Part shown: one piece after another, positions 1 through 8,673 of the stretch
How positions within the stretch are numbered: position 1 is the stretch's first letter
Layout: each line of letters begins with the position of its first letter
Assembly: GCF_025717605.1 (NCBI RefSeq)
Contig: NZ_JAJIRQ010000007.1
Span: 248,001 to 312,000 of the forward strand
DNA: 64,000 nt
Direction of reading: 5' to 3'
Source: Paucibacter sp. TC2R-5
Lineage (GTDB): Bacteria; Pseudomonadota; Gammaproteobacteria; Burkholderiales; Burkholderiaceae_C
Made by a program: the position numbers and the translations under genes
Notes under the pieces: model-generated
The model's input: only the letters and a program-made list of their open reading frames with translations
Database searches by the model: none
Told to the model about the DNA's origin: nothing

Positions 1-2392
1 GATAGGGGTCGTTGAGCACATAGACATCGCCCGGTGCCATCTGTGGGTTGCGTGCGATCACCGTGTGAATCGACTCGCTCATCGAGCCCAGATGCACGGG
101 GATATGCGGCGCATTGGCGATCAAATCACCGGCGGCGCTGAACAGCGCGCAAGAGAAGTCCAACCGCTCCTTGATATTGACCGAGTGCGCCGTGTTCTGC
201 AGGCGCAGGCCCATCTGCTCGGCGATGTTCATAAAGAGATTGTTGAAGATCTCCAACATCACCGGATCGGCCTGCGTGCCGATGGCGAAGGCCTGCGCAC
301 GCGGCAGCACACGGCAAATTTCAAGCCGGCCATCGGCCATCAGGCGCGCCTGCCAGCCGGGGTCGATGACGGTGGTGGCATTGCGTTCGGCCAGAATGGC
401 CGGGCCATCCAGCTGCGCGCCGGCTTGCAAACGCTCGCGCACAAACAGCGGCGCGGCGCGCCAGCCGGCTGACTTGTCATCAGCGGGGCAATACATGCTC
501 AACTCGGCAGCGGGCTGAGGCCGGTGCGGCTCGGGTTCGACCGGGCTCTCGGCCTGCACCAGCGCCTCACCGGCCGCAATGCACTCGACGGTGACGGCTT
601 CGATGACAAGCTCGCGGCCCGGCATCAAATAAGCAAAACGCTGGCGGTAGGCGGCCTCAAATGCCGCGCGCAGCTCGCTCGTGCTGCTGCCTTCAAGCAA
701 GTCGCAACTCAGCGCGGTGTCGGTGCCTTGATAGCGCAGATGCAAGCGCATGGCGCTGCGCAGCGAAGCCAGGGCCGCGCCCTGCGCCAGCAGTTCGGCC
801 CGGCCTGCCTCGGCCAATACACCTGCCTGTGCCCTCGCTGCAGCGAGGCCGGCCGCATCAAGGCTCAGCTCGACCGAGGCTTCGCGCATCGCCATGCGAT
901 CGGCCAGGCCCATACCGTAGGCGCTCAAGACGCCGGCGAAGGGATGAACGAGTACGCGGCTCATGCCCAGCGCATCGGCGACCAGGCAAGCGGCCTGACC
1001 GCCGGCGCCGCCAAAGCATTGCAAGGTGTACTCCGTAACATCAAGCCCGCGCGCCACCGAGATGCGCTTGACCGCATTGGCCATGCTGCCCACCGCGATC
1101 TGCAAGGCGCCGCTGGCGACCTCTTCGGGCGCGACAGCTCGGCCAAAGGCGCGCGACATGTCGGCCGCCATGGCTGCAAAGCGCTGCGCAGCGGCACTAC
1201 GGTCCAGTGGCTGATCCGCCTGCGGTCCGAACAACTTGGGAAAAAAGTCCGGCTGTATGCGACCCAACATGACGTTGGCATCGGTCGTCGCCAAGGGGCC
1301 GCCACGTCGATAACTGGCCGGCCCAGGATTGGCGCCGGCCGACTCAGGCCCAACGCGCAAGCGCGCACCGTCAAAGCTGATCACGCTGCCGCCGCCTGCT
1401 GCCACCGTGTGAATGCTCAGCATCGGCGCACGCATGCGCACACCGGCGACTTCGGTGTCCAAGGTCTGCTCGAACTCGCCATTGAAATGGCTGACGTCGG
1501 TTGACGTGCCGCCCATATCAAAGCCGATCAGCTTGCTGTGGCCGGCGGCCAAGCCGGTGCGCACCATGCCCACGATGCCGCCGGCCGGGCCCGACAGAAT
1601 GGCGTCCTTGCCTTGAAAGTGATGCGCCTCGGTCAGGCCGCCCGAGCTTTGCATAAAGAGCAGGCTGACGCCCGGCATCTGCGCGGCGACCTGCTCGACA
1701 TAACGCCTCAAAATAGGTGACAGATACGCATCAACAACGGTGGTATCGCCGCGCGGCACCAGCTTCATCAAAGGGCTGACCCGGTGCGAGACCGAAATCT
1801 GAGTGAAGCCGATCTGCTGCGCCAAGGCTTTGGCCCGCAATTCATGAGCGGGGTAGCGATAGGCATGCATGAAGACGATGGCACAGGCGCGCAGGCCATC
1901 GTCAAACGCACGCTGCAGTTCCAGGCGCAGCGCGCCTTCGTCCAGCGGCTGCACGATGTCGCCCTGGGCGCCGTAGCGCTCCTGCGCCTCGATCACACGG
2001 CTGTAGAGCAGCTCCGGCAGCACGATTTGCCGCGCAAACAGCTGCGGCCGCGCCTGCGTGGCGATGCGCAGCGCATCACGAAAACCGCGTGTAGTGACCA
2101 AGAGCGTTGGGTCGCCCTTGCGCTCCAGCAAGGCGTTGGTGGCGACCGTCGTGCCCATCTTGACGCAGTCCACCAGGTCCGGCGTGATGGCCACGCCCGG
2201 CTTGAGCCCCAGCAAACGGCGAATGCCCTCGACCGCCGCGTCCTTGTACTGCTCTGGGTTCTCGGACAGCAGCTTCAGCGTATGCAGCACCCCACCCGGT
2301 GCGCGGCCCACCAAGTCGGTAAACGTGCCGCCCCGGTCGATCCAAAACTGCCAACGATCGGAGCTGCTGGGCGCGACTTGAGGCTTCATCAT
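1..2392 (-). CDS. 5-oxoprolinase / HyuA-HyuB fusion hydantoinase (partial, runs off left edge)
   Basis: The family hydrolyses 5-oxo-L-proline (or related cyclic amides) at the expense of ATP in the cytoplasm. Only about the first 797 residues are in the window; full-length fused members have roughly 1,200. Residues ~18-26 contain DRGGTFTD, the HyuA nucleotide-binding signature, and a second glycine motif, FDMGGTSTD, lies near residue 289. Close to the left edge the same frame passes into HyuB-type sequence ([13 protein letters not shown], then [10 protein letters not shown]), so the two subunits are fused in one chain. The start is an ATGATG pair at 2392-2387 with no strong ribosome site. The next gene upstream on the same strand ends at 2481. 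Substrate assignment is by family; a hydantoinase of other specificity is possible. Confidence 0.88.
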   Translation of the reverse strand, partial: MMKPQVAPSSSDRWQFWIDRGGTFTDLVGRAPGGVLHTLKLLSENPEQYKDAAVEGIRRLLGLKPGVAITPDLVDCVKMGTTVATNALLERKGDPTLLVTTRGFRDALRIATQARPQLFARQIVLPELLYSRVIEAQERYGAQGDIVQPLDEGALRLELQRAFDDGLRACAIVFMHAYRYPAHELRAKALAQQIGFTQISVSHRVSPLMKLVPRGDTTVVDAYLSPILRRYVEQVAAQMPGVSLLFMQSSGGLTEAHHFQGKDAILSGPAGGIVGMVRTGLAAGHSKLIGFDMGGTSTDVSHFNGEFEQTLDTEVAGVRMRAPMLSIHTVAAGGGSVISFDGARLRVGPESAGANPGPASYRRGGPLATTDANVMLGRIQPDFFPKLFGPQADQPLDRSAAAQRFAAMAADMSRAFGRAVAPEEVASGALQIAVGSMANAVKRISVARGLDVTEYTLQCFGGAGGQAACLVADALGMSRVLVHPFAGVLSAYGMGLADRMAMREASVELSLDAAGLAAARAQAGVLAEAGRAELLAQGAALASLRSAMRLHLRYQGTDTALSCDLLEGSSTSELRAAFEAAYRQRFAYLMPGRELVIEAVTVECIAAGEALVQAESPVEPEPHRPQPAAELSMYCPADDKSAGWRAAPLFVRERLQAGAQLDGPAILAERNATTVIDPGWQARLMADGRLEICRVLPRAQAFAIGTQADPVMLEIFNNLFMNIAEQMGLRLQNTAHSVNIKERLDFSCALFSAAGDLIANAPHIPVHLGSMSESIHTVIARNPQMAPGDVYVLNDPY

Positions 2393-2457
2393 CTACAAAC
2401 TCAAACTGGGGTCAGGTTCATTTAATTCGAAAGCTGCGCGCGGTGCGCCGCCTTGGT

Positions 2458-2487
2458 CGGTCAAACTCGGTCAAACTCGGTCAAACG
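2458..2487. repeat. Short tandem repeat, 3 x 10 bp
   Basis: Three adjacent copies of CGGTCAAACT (the last ending in G instead of T) lie at 2458-2467, 2468-2477 and 2478-2487. The third copy carries the TGA stop codon of the minus-strand methyltransferase, so each upstream copy also carries a TGA in a related frame. It separates that gene from the oxoprolinase. No hairpin or T-tract accompanies it, so I do not call it a terminator. Confidence 0.7.
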
Positions 2488-3680
2488 GCGGCGAGGCGCC
2501 ACAGCGAGGTCAGCTCGGCCGAGCGAGCTTTGAAGAGCGGGTCCTGCTTGTCGCTGGCGCGTGCATGTTGAGGCTTGACGTCGCTGCGGTCGACGACGCG
2601 CAAGCCGGCTGCTGCTACCCAGCCCAACATCTCCTCGCGCGTGCGCAGCCCCAAATGCTCGGCCAGGTCGGACATGATCAACCAGCCCTCGCCTCCCGGC
2701 AGCAGTCGGCTCGCCAGCCCATTCAGAAAGCCCCGCAACATGCGGCTGTCGGGGTCGTACACGGCATGCTCAAGTGGCGAGTTAGGCCGCCAAGGCAGCC
2801 AAGGTGGGTTGCAGACGATCAAATGGGCTTGGCGCTGATCTTGCGGATACAAATCGACCTGCTGCAACTCGACACGTGTGGCCACGCCCAGCGCTTCGAG
2901 ATTGTCGCGCGCGCAAGCCAGGGCGCGCGGGTCTTGGTCGGTCGCCACGACATGGTTGACGCCGCGTTTGGCCAGGATCGCCGCCAGCACGCCGGTGCCG
3001 GTGCCGATGTCAAAGGCGACGCCGGCCTTGCCGCTGCTCTTCAAGCTGGCCGGCAGCGCTGCGTGTGCGACCAGGTCCAGGTACTCGCCGCGCAGTGGGG
3101 AGAAGACGCCGTAATGCGGCGTGATGGCGGCCCTCAACGCGCCCACATGCACGCCCTTCTTGCGCCACTCATGCGCGCCGATCAGGCCTTGCAGCTCACG
3201 CAAGGAAGCGACGTAATGCTCGGCCACCTCGCCACGCGCCTGCGCGCCGGCCTCACGCACATCGGGCGCGCGGCGCAGCGGTACGCCATGGTCGGCATCA
3301 AAAGGCAGCAAAAGCATATTGAGCACCCGCGAGCGCAAGGCCTGGGCTTTGCGTTGGGCGACGAACACCTCATGCGCCGAGGCGGCAGGCTGGCCGGGCT
3401 TGGCCAATTTGGCGGCCTTGGCTGCAGCGCGTTCGGCCTTGGACTCAACCCGGCGCTCCATCGCTTGCATCAGCAAGCGTGCGTTCTGAAAGTCACCGCA
3501 CCACAGCAGGCCTATGCCTTCGCAAGCCCATTTGTAAGCGGTGTCAGCGTCGACGGTGTCGTCCACCACATAGACTCGCTTGGGAGCTGGCAGTCCTGCC
3601 ATGGAGCGCCAGCAAGCACTGAGGGCCTGACCCTCGTTACCTATCCAGCTGATTTGGTTTGCGTCGTCTTGTGTATGCAT
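2481..3680 (-). CDS. Class I SAM-dependent methyltransferase, NPPW type
   Basis: A 399-residue cytoplasmic protein with a Rossmann methyltransferase domain in its second half. Motif I is FDIGTGTG at residues 223-230, an acidic ATDQD follows at 246-250, and the NPPW catalytic loop is at 291-294. NPPY/NPPW loops are found in methyltransferases that modify exocyclic amino groups of nucleobases or the glutamine amide of release factors (RsmC, RlmG, PrmC lineages). The N-terminal ~190 residues have no family I can name; they include a lysine/alanine-rich helical stretch (78-97) that might bind nucleic acid. The target (rRNA, DNA or protein) cannot be decided from the sequence. Confidence 0.8.
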   Translation of the reverse strand: MHTQDDANQISWIGNEGQALSACWRSMAGLPAPKRVYVVDDTVDADTAYKWACEGIGLLWCGDFQNARLLMQAMERRVESKAERAAAKAAKLAKPGQPAASAHEVFVAQRKAQALRSRVLNMLLLPFDADHGVPLRRAPDVREAGAQARGEVAEHYVASLRELQGLIGAHEWRKKGVHVGALRAAITPHYGVFSPLRGEYLDLVAHAALPASLKSSGKAGVAFDIGTGTGVLAAILAKRGVNHVVATDQDPRALACARDNLEALGVATRVELQQVDLYPQDQRQAHLIVCNPPWLPWRPNSPLEHAVYDPDSRMLRGFLNGLASRLLPGGEGWLIMSDLAEHLGLRTREEMLGWVAAAGLRVVDRSDVKPQHARASDKQDPLFKARSAELTSLWRLAAV

Positions 3681-3774
3681 GCCGTATTCTCGGTCGGATT
3701 GGTCGCAGCAGGATCTGCTCTGTCAGCGACGCCTTCATCAACATGCCCAAACCAAGCCACAAAGACGAGCGCGA

Positions 3775-4458
3775 TCAAATCACGCTGGCGCCTATATTGA
3801 TCAGCAGCGCCAACACCAGGGTGTTGAACAAATAGGCCAGGATGCAGTGCAAGGTGCCGAGTCGGCGCATGGACTTGGACACAAAAGCGACGTCGGCGGT
3901 TTGCCCTGAGGTGCCGATAACGGCGGCGAAGTAGAAGAAATCGAAGTAGTCGGGTGGCTCATCGCCCGGAAACTGCAGGCCCGGCGGCTGGGCGCTTGCT
4001 TCGCCACGCGCCAAATTGCCGTAATAGCCATGCGCATAGTGCAGCGTGAACATGACTTGAACGAAAGCCCAGGACGACAGCACCGTCAGCCCCGCCAAAG
4101 CGATGTGCGCCGCTTTCAAAAAGCCATGCAACTCCTTCACCAAAGCCAGGTCGCCGGCAATGGCCGCCAAGCTGGCCACGGTGGACACCACCACGAAAGT
4201 GAGGATCACCGCCTGGCCTTCGTCCTGCTGCTGCGCACGCCGGCGCATGCTGTGCGGGGTGGAGCGCGCCATCATCACGGCCGCCAAAAATACATACAAG
4301 AGCGCGCCGCAGTTCCAGGCCAGCAGCCAGCGGGTGATCGCGTGATTTGCGCCGACGGCGGGCGCCAACAGGCCCACCGCCAGCGCTACACAGATGGCGA
4401 TCAGCAACCTCACCTTCGAGCGGATGATGCGCAGCACAGCTGTTTGTGTCGAAGCCAT
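3775..4458 (-). CDS. DUF1345 family inner-membrane protein
   Basis: A 227-residue polytopic membrane protein of the DUF1345 family, function unknown. Hydrophobic segments are visible at about residues 18-38, 43-62, 83-103, 115-135 and 201-225. Characteristic features are the HYAHGYY stretch after the fourth segment, the acidic/aromatic DYFDFFYFA, and GTSGQTADV in the loop before the last segment. The family's conserved GTSxQTAD element is intact, so the protein appears complete. It sits between the methyltransferase (start 3680) and the terminator of ssb, so it needs its own promoter in 4459-4601. Confidence 0.85.
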   Translation of the reverse strand: MASTQTAVLRIIRSKVRLLIAICVALAVGLLAPAVGANHAITRWLLAWNCGALLYVFLAAVMMARSTPHSMRRRAQQQDEGQAVILTFVVVSTVASLAAIAGDLALVKELHGFLKAAHIALAGLTVLSSWAFVQVMFTLHYAHGYYGNLARGEASAQPPGLQFPGDEPPDYFDFFYFAAVIGTSGQTADVAFVSKSMRRLGTLHCILAYLFNTLVLALLINIGASVI

Positions 4459-4601
4459 CAGGTACTTCTTTCTATGCGCCGGCGCTTAGCAAGCGTCGCC
4501 GTCATTGTGCGATCGGGCACTTATCGAGTGCCGGTCAGCCCGCGTTGCAAATGCTTGCTCAGCCCGCGTCTGTACAGCCACGAACGAAACGCTGGGCGAG
4601 G

Positions 4602-4641
4602 AAAAAAACAAAGCCCACCTCCTCTCGGAGACGGGCTTTGT
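4602..4641 (-). terminator. Rho-independent terminator of ssb
   Basis: On the minus strand, 27 bases past the ssb stop codon, ACAAAGCCC (4641-4633) pairs perfectly with GGGCTTTGT (4616-4608), followed by a run of seven T (4608-4602). The loop is about 16 bases and includes a small internal CTCCGAGAG. Stem and U-tract are those of a classical intrinsic terminator oriented for ssb. Confidence 0.9.
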
Positions 4642-4667
4642 ATGAACAAAAACCAGCGAACTAGGTT

Positions 4668-5231
4668 TTAGAAGGGAATATCGTCGTCCATATCATCGAA
4701 GCCCGTGGCCGATCGTGGTGCCGGTGCCGCAGCGCGAGGTGCAGGCGCTGGCGCACGCGGAGCCGGTGCGCGGGCCGCAGGGGCACGAGCGGGCTCGCCA
4801 TATTCATCGCCACCGCCGTAGCCACCGCCGCCGCCAGCACCACCACGGGCTTGTCCGCCGCCGTAGCCACCGCCGCCGCCTTCGTCGCCGCCACTGTCAC
4901 GGCCGCCGAGCAATTGCATTTCGTTTGCAATGATCTCGGTCGTGTAAACGTCCTTGCCTTCTTTGTCGGTCCACTTGCGGGTGCGCAGGCGCCCCTCTAC
5001 GTAGAGCGGCTTGCCCTTCTTGCAGTACTGGCCAACGATTTCGGCCAACTTGTCATTGAAGACCACCCGATGCCATTCGGTCTCTTCCTGCTTCTCGCCC
5101 GACTCGCGGTTCTTCCAGCTGCGCGTGGTGGCCAGGCTGATCGTGCAGAAGGCTACGCCGCTGGGGTTGTAGCGCAACTCGGGGTCTTTGCCCAGGTTGC
5201 CGATGATGATGACTTTATTGACCGAGGCCAT
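4668..5231 (-). CDS. ssb: Single-stranded DNA-binding protein
   Basis: SSB coats single-stranded DNA as a tetramer and recruits replication and repair enzymes through its C-terminal tip. This 187-residue protein starts MASVNKVIIIGNLG, has the OB fold over about residues 1-110 (WHRVVFNDKLAEI and YVEGRLRTRKW are typical), then a low-complexity linker of Gly-rich and Ala/Pro/Arg-rich repeats (~112-175) and the acidic tip DDMDDDIPF, which is the partner-binding signal. The linker is long but usual for Burkholderiales. The gene is transcribed alone: terminator 27 bases downstream, divergent kinase gene upstream. Confidence 0.97.
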   Translation of the reverse strand: MASVNKVIIIGNLGKDPELRYNPSGVAFCTISLATTRSWKNRESGEKQEETEWHRVVFNDKLAEIVGQYCKKGKPLYVEGRLRTRKWTDKEGKDVYTTEIIANEMQLLGGRDSGGDEGGGGGYGGGQARGGAGGGGGYGGGDEYGEPARAPAARAPAPRAPAPAPRAAAPAPRSATGFDDMDDDIPF

Positions 5232-5307
5232 GATGGGCTTTCTTTCTTGCTAGCACTTGCGGATGTCCAGAGCGAGGATTATGCCGCTGCCGCCAAGTCT
5301 CGACCAA

Positions 5308-5345
5308 GGCTTATCCCCAGGCGCCTCCACGCCAGCGGATAAGCC
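5308..5345. repeat. Inverted repeat in the ssb / kinase divergent region
   Basis: GGCTTATCC (5308-5316) and its exact inverse GGATAAGCC (5337-5345) lie in the 206-base region between the divergent ssb and kinase genes. Arm centres are 29 bases apart, close to three helical turns, which would suit a looping or dimeric regulator site; it could equally form an RNA hairpin. No regulator can be assigned. Confidence 0.5.
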
Positions 5346-5437
5346 GCCAACACCGGCGCGCCGCAAACCAAACCCCGGTTCTTGCATCTGATCGCCGGCC
5401 CGGGCGCAAAGCCGGGTCGCCTGCCTAAGATGGCGCC

Positions 5438-6553
5438 ATGGACACACTCATCAACAAGCCAAAAGCCAGCGCCGGCAGCGAACGGCGCCGCTTTTGGCTG
5501 GCCTATGCAGGCATCTGCCTGGTGAGCTGGCTGCTCTTTGTCTTGGCAGGCACCGATTACAAAAAAGGCGCCTGGGAGGTTTGGTCGGCCGTTTACGAGG
5601 CCAGCCTGACTTTATGGGCGCCGATGCTGCTGGGCGTGGCGGTGCTCCCCTGGGTGCGGCATCTGCACCGTGCGCAGCGCGGTCTACTGGCCTTGCTGGG
5701 CCTGCATGCGCTGGCCGCGCTGCTTTTCAGCGCGCTCTGGCTGGCAGCTGATTTTGTTCTTGCCAGCCTGCTGTTCGGCCCTGAGCATGCCCATGCCATG
5801 CTGATGCAAGCGGCGCTGTGGCGCGGCATCAGCGGCGTGTTCGTCTATGTGCCGCTGGCCACCGGCTTCACGGCGGTGTTGAGCTCGGCCCAGGCGCGGG
5901 CCAGCGCGCTGGCGGCAGCGCAGGCCGAGAGCGCCTTGGCGCGAGCCGAGTTGGCGGCCATCAGCGGCAAGCTCAACCCACATTTTTTGTTCAACACCTT
6001 GAACTCGCTGATCGCACTGACACGCAAGGACGCCAAGGCCGCAGAGAGTGCGCTGATGCATTTCTCGGACATGTTGCGTTATGTGCTGGACAGCAAGCGC
6101 GACGCGGCAGATCGCGTCAGCCTACGCGAGGAGCTGGATTTTGTGCGCGACTACCTGGCGCTGGAGAGCTTGCGTTTGGGCGCCCGCCTGCGCCAAACCT
6201 GGGACATCGACCCCGCCACCCTGGACGACGACATCCCGCCCCTGACGCTGCAGCCCCTGGTGGAGAACTGCATCGTGCATGGCATCGCGCCCAAGGTCGG
6301 CGGCGGCACCATCAGCATCAGTGCGCGCCGCGACGCGCTGACCCATGGCCTGGCACTCACGGTACAAGACGACGGCGCCGGCTGCGAGCTCGCTTTGCTG
6401 CATCCGAGCCCCGCCGAAAACCCGCGCCAGGGCATTGGCCTGGGCGCACTGCGCCGCCGCTTCGCCCTAGATTACGAGGGCCGCGCCCGGCTGCAAACAC
6501 ACACCGCTCCCGGCGCGGGCTTTCGCGTCGATATCTGGATACCCCCAATATGA
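5438..6553 (+). CDS. LytS/YehU-type sensor histidine kinase
   Basis: A 371-residue inner-membrane sensor kinase. Four hydrophobic segments occupy roughly residues 20-145, followed by a short coiled coil (~150-176) and a His_kinase domain of the LytS family with phospho-acceptor His182 in LNPHFLFNTLNSL. The ATP-binding domain shows the N-box QPLVENCIVHG (Asn277) and a glycine box DDGAGC near 317. There is no extracytoplasmic sensor domain, so the signal is probably perceived in or near the membrane. The stop codon overlaps the start of the response-regulator gene by four bases, indicating a coupled two-component pair. Confidence 0.92.
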   Translation: MDTLINKPKASAGSERRRFWLAYAGICLVSWLLFVLAGTDYKKGAWEVWSAVYEASLTLWAPMLLGVAVLPWVRHLHRAQRGLLALLGLHALAALLFSALWLAADFVLASLLFGPEHAHAMLMQAALWRGISGVFVYVPLATGFTAVLSSAQARASALAAAQAESALARAELAAISGKLNPHFLFNTLNSLIALTRKDAKAAESALMHFSDMLRYVLDSKRDAADRVSLREELDFVRDYLALESLRLGARLRQTWDIDPATLDDDIPPLTLQPLVENCIVHGIAPKVGGGTISISARRDALTHGLALTVQDDGAGCELALLHPSPAENPRQGIGLGALRRRFALDYEGRARLQTHTAPGAGFRVDIWIPPI

Positions 6554-7317
6554 GTACACGTATCACCACTTTGATTGCAGAAGACGAGCCGCTCGCCAGC
6601 GAGGCGCTGGCCGAATGGGTGGCGCAGCTGCCGCATTTGGAGCTGGTCAGCAGCTGTGCCGATGGCCTCAGCGCTTTGGCCGAGATCCGCCGCCTGCAGC
6701 CCGCACTGATCTTCATGGACATCAATATGCCCGGCATGACGGGTTTGCAGGTCCTGCGCACGCTGGCCGAGAACCAGGACGGCAACCAGGCCCGCGTGAT
6801 CTTCACCACCGCCTATGACGAACACGCCTTGGCCGCTTTCGAGCTGCACGCGGCCGACTATTTGCTCAAGCCCTTCACGCAAGAGCGCTTCAATGAGGCG
6901 GTTGAACATGCGCTGCGTTCCGTCGTTAGCAGCGATTCAAACAGCAGCACGGTGGAGGCCGCAGCGGCCGCAGCCGCCGAAGATAACAGTCCCCTCACTC
7001 GCATTCTGGTGCGCGACCAAGGCAAGATCTTTCCGCTGCAAGTGGACGCGATCGAGTACCTGCGCTCCGACATCAAATACACGGCCGTGGCCAGCGCCGG
7101 CAAGCAATATCTGGTGCGCCTGCCCATCACTTCTTTCGAGCAGCGCCTGGACCCTCAGCGCTTCTTGAAACTTCAGCGCAGCTGCATCGTCAATCTCGAT
7201 TTTGTCGTCTCAATGACGCCAGACGAGAACTCGCAATTGATCGTGCAGATGCAAGACGGCTCCCGCTTCACCGCCAACCGGGATGTCTCCAAAAAACTTC
7301 GGGAGCAATCGATATGA
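6550..7317 (+). CDS. LytTR-family response regulator
   Basis: A 255-residue DNA-binding regulator, cognate partner of the kinase it overlaps. The receiver domain spans about residues 5-120, with acidic pocket EDE (11-13), phospho-acceptor Asp57 in FMDINMPG, and YLLKPF carrying the conserved Lys. An Asp/Ser/Ala-rich linker (~127-145) leads to a LytTR domain (~150-250; IEYLRSDIKYT and FLKLQRSCIVNLDFV are typical). LytTR proteins bind paired direct repeats in promoters. The start ATG lies inside the last codons of the kinase gene, and the stop overlaps the next gene by four bases, so the three are translated together. Confidence 0.93.
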   Translation: MSTRITTLIAEDEPLASEALAEWVAQLPHLELVSSCADGLSALAEIRRLQPALIFMDINMPGMTGLQVLRTLAENQDGNQARVIFTTAYDEHALAAFELHAADYLLKPFTQERFNEAVEHALRSVVSSDSNSSTVEAAAAAAAEDNSPLTRILVRDQGKIFPLQVDAIEYLRSDIKYTAVASAGKQYLVRLPITSFEQRLDPQRFLKLQRSCIVNLDFVVSMTPDENSQLIVQMQDGSRFTANRDVSKKLREQSI

Positions 7318-8144
7318 GCAAACTTCAAATGACCATCGCCTGTATGGCCCTTGTAGCCATGACGGCAGGCAGCGCTTGCGCGCAAACGAGCTCCAAGCCT
7401 GCCCTCAGGCAAGGCCTAGAGGGCCGGGTCTATGCGCCGGGGCCGTTCGAGCGCATCGAGCTGGCCGGCTCGGCCAATGTGCGCTTGCTGCAGGGCGAGA
7501 CAGACGAGGTCTTTATCGCCGGCGATGCTCAAGAGCAAGAAGGCGTGTCGGTCACACTGAACCAAGGGAAGCTGGATTTCCGCAGCAACACGGGCTGGAA
7601 GATGTGGCCCGGCAAGCGCCTGCAGATCGAGGTGACGATGCGGCAATTGCAAGAGTTGGTGCTGTCCGGGGCCAGCGACCTGCACGCGCCCGCCAGGTTC
7701 TCGGCCGGCCCTTTGAACATCAAGCTTTCCGGTGCAGGCTCGGCCCGCTTTGATGATTTGCACGCCGAGCGGCTGGACTTCAGCATCTCCGGCGCCGGCG
7801 AAGGTTTCTTGCGCGGCCAGGTCAATCTGCTGGATTTGAAGATTTCGGGCAAAGGCAGGCTGGCCGCCGAAGACCTGCGCGCGCACGCCGCCAACGTCAA
7901 GATCAGCGGTGTCGGCAACGCCGACCTGTGGGTCAGCGAAAAGCTGAATCTGGATGTTTCCGGCGTCGGGCAAATTGCCTACTGGGGCCAGCCCAATGTC
8001 ACGCGCACCACCTCGGGCATTGCCAAGGTGTTGTCGCGCGGAGACCGGCGTGCGCCACCCGTGCCGCCCGCTCCACCTGCTGCGCCGGCGACTCCTTCCG
8101 TGCCCGCGCTGCCGGCCTTGCCTCAGCGCTCGCCGTCCCAGTAA
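7314..8144 (+). CDS. Exported GIN-domain (DUF2807) protein
   Basis: A 276-residue protein with a signal peptide (cleavage after about GSACA, residue 22) and a head-GIN/DUF2807 beta-helix domain (~residues 35-235) marked by repeated ISGxG-type turns (KLSGAGSARF, ISGAGEGF, ISGKGRL, ISGVGNAD). The last 35 residues are Pro/Ala-rich. The domain's role is unknown; it is periplasmic or cell-surface by signal peptide. It is translationally coupled to the LytTR regulator (ATGA at 7314-7317), so it is probably the operon's output or an envelope-stress sensor accessory. Its 3' end overlaps the convergent cupin gene by 22 bases. Confidence 0.88.
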   Translation: MSKLQMTIACMALVAMTAGSACAQTSSKPALRQGLEGRVYAPGPFERIELAGSANVRLLQGETDEVFIAGDAQEQEGVSVTLNQGKLDFRSNTGWKMWPGKRLQIEVTMRQLQELVLSGASDLHAPARFSAGPLNIKLSGAGSARFDDLHAERLDFSISGAGEGFLRGQVNLLDLKISGKGRLAAEDLRAHAANVKISGVGNADLWVSEKLNLDVSGVGQIAYWGQPNVTRTTSGIAKVLSRGDRRAPPVPPAPPAAPATPSVPALPALPQRSPSQ

Positions 8145-8644
8145 TCCAGCGTGTTGTCGCGCCGCTGTATGAAGGCGGGGCCTTTGGAGAAGACCGCGAT
8201 CTTGCCGGAGTCAGGGTACTCGCAGACCTCGGGGCGGTCTTGGGTGCTGATGGACAAATACTTCAGCTCGGCATCCGAGGTATTGATGATGTGATGCGGG
8301 AACTCGGGCCCACAAGGAATGCAGATCACGTCGCCGGCCTTGATGGGCAGCATTTCCCCGGCCACCCGCAAGGTGCCCGAGCCCTCCAGCACGATGAACA
8401 TTTCTTCTTGGCTGTGGTGGAAGTGATAGGGGCAGCTCTGCTTGCCGGGCGGCACGGTATCGACGCCGCAGCCGAGCTTGCGCGCGACGGTGCCCTCGGT
8501 CACCCCGCCGACCATGCTGTCATAGACCGGCTCGCGTAAAAAGCGCTCGCGCGGGATCTCCAAGAAGTTGCGAATCAGTTTTTGGCGCAGCTCGGCGGAT
8601 TTGCCCGCGCTGCTTGCGGGTGACTCTTCAATCGGCGTGCTCAT
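8123..8644 (-). CDS. Cupin-domain protein
   Basis: A 173-residue single-domain cupin. Cupin motif 1 is [17 protein letters not shown] (metal-binding His-x-His and Glu), and motif 2 is [10 protein letters not shown]. The start is set at 8644, not the in-frame ATG six codons upstream, because GAGGAGA is placed eight bases before it. The C-terminal tail ends in LDYWDGER. Members bind a divalent metal and may be isomerases, dioxygenases or sugar-binding regulators; nothing here decides which. It is divergent from recQ with only 29 bases between starts and converges on the GIN gene. Confidence 0.85.
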   Translation of the reverse strand: MSTPIEESPASSAGKSAELRQKLIRNFLEIPRERFLREPVYDSMVGGVTEGTVARKLGCGVDTVPPGKQSCPYHFHHSQEEMFIVLEGSGTLRVAGEMLPIKAGDVICIPCGPEFPHHIINTSDAELKYLSISTQDRPEVCEYPDSGKIAVFSKGPAFIQRRDNTLDYWDGER

Positions 8645-8673
8645 TCGGTTTCTCCTCGACAATGGGGCGACTC

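Noticed and set aside
4800-4880. Repeated GGC/CCG triplets inside ssb, looking like a microsatellite
   Set aside because: They encode the Gly-rich linker normal for SSB proteins of this group.
5308-5345. Possible DnaA boxes (TTATCC in both arms of the inverted repeat near ssb)
   Set aside because: The arms read TTATCCCCA and TTATCCGCT, not TTATCCACA, there is no AT-rich unwinding region and no dnaA/dnaN nearby, so an origin is not supported.
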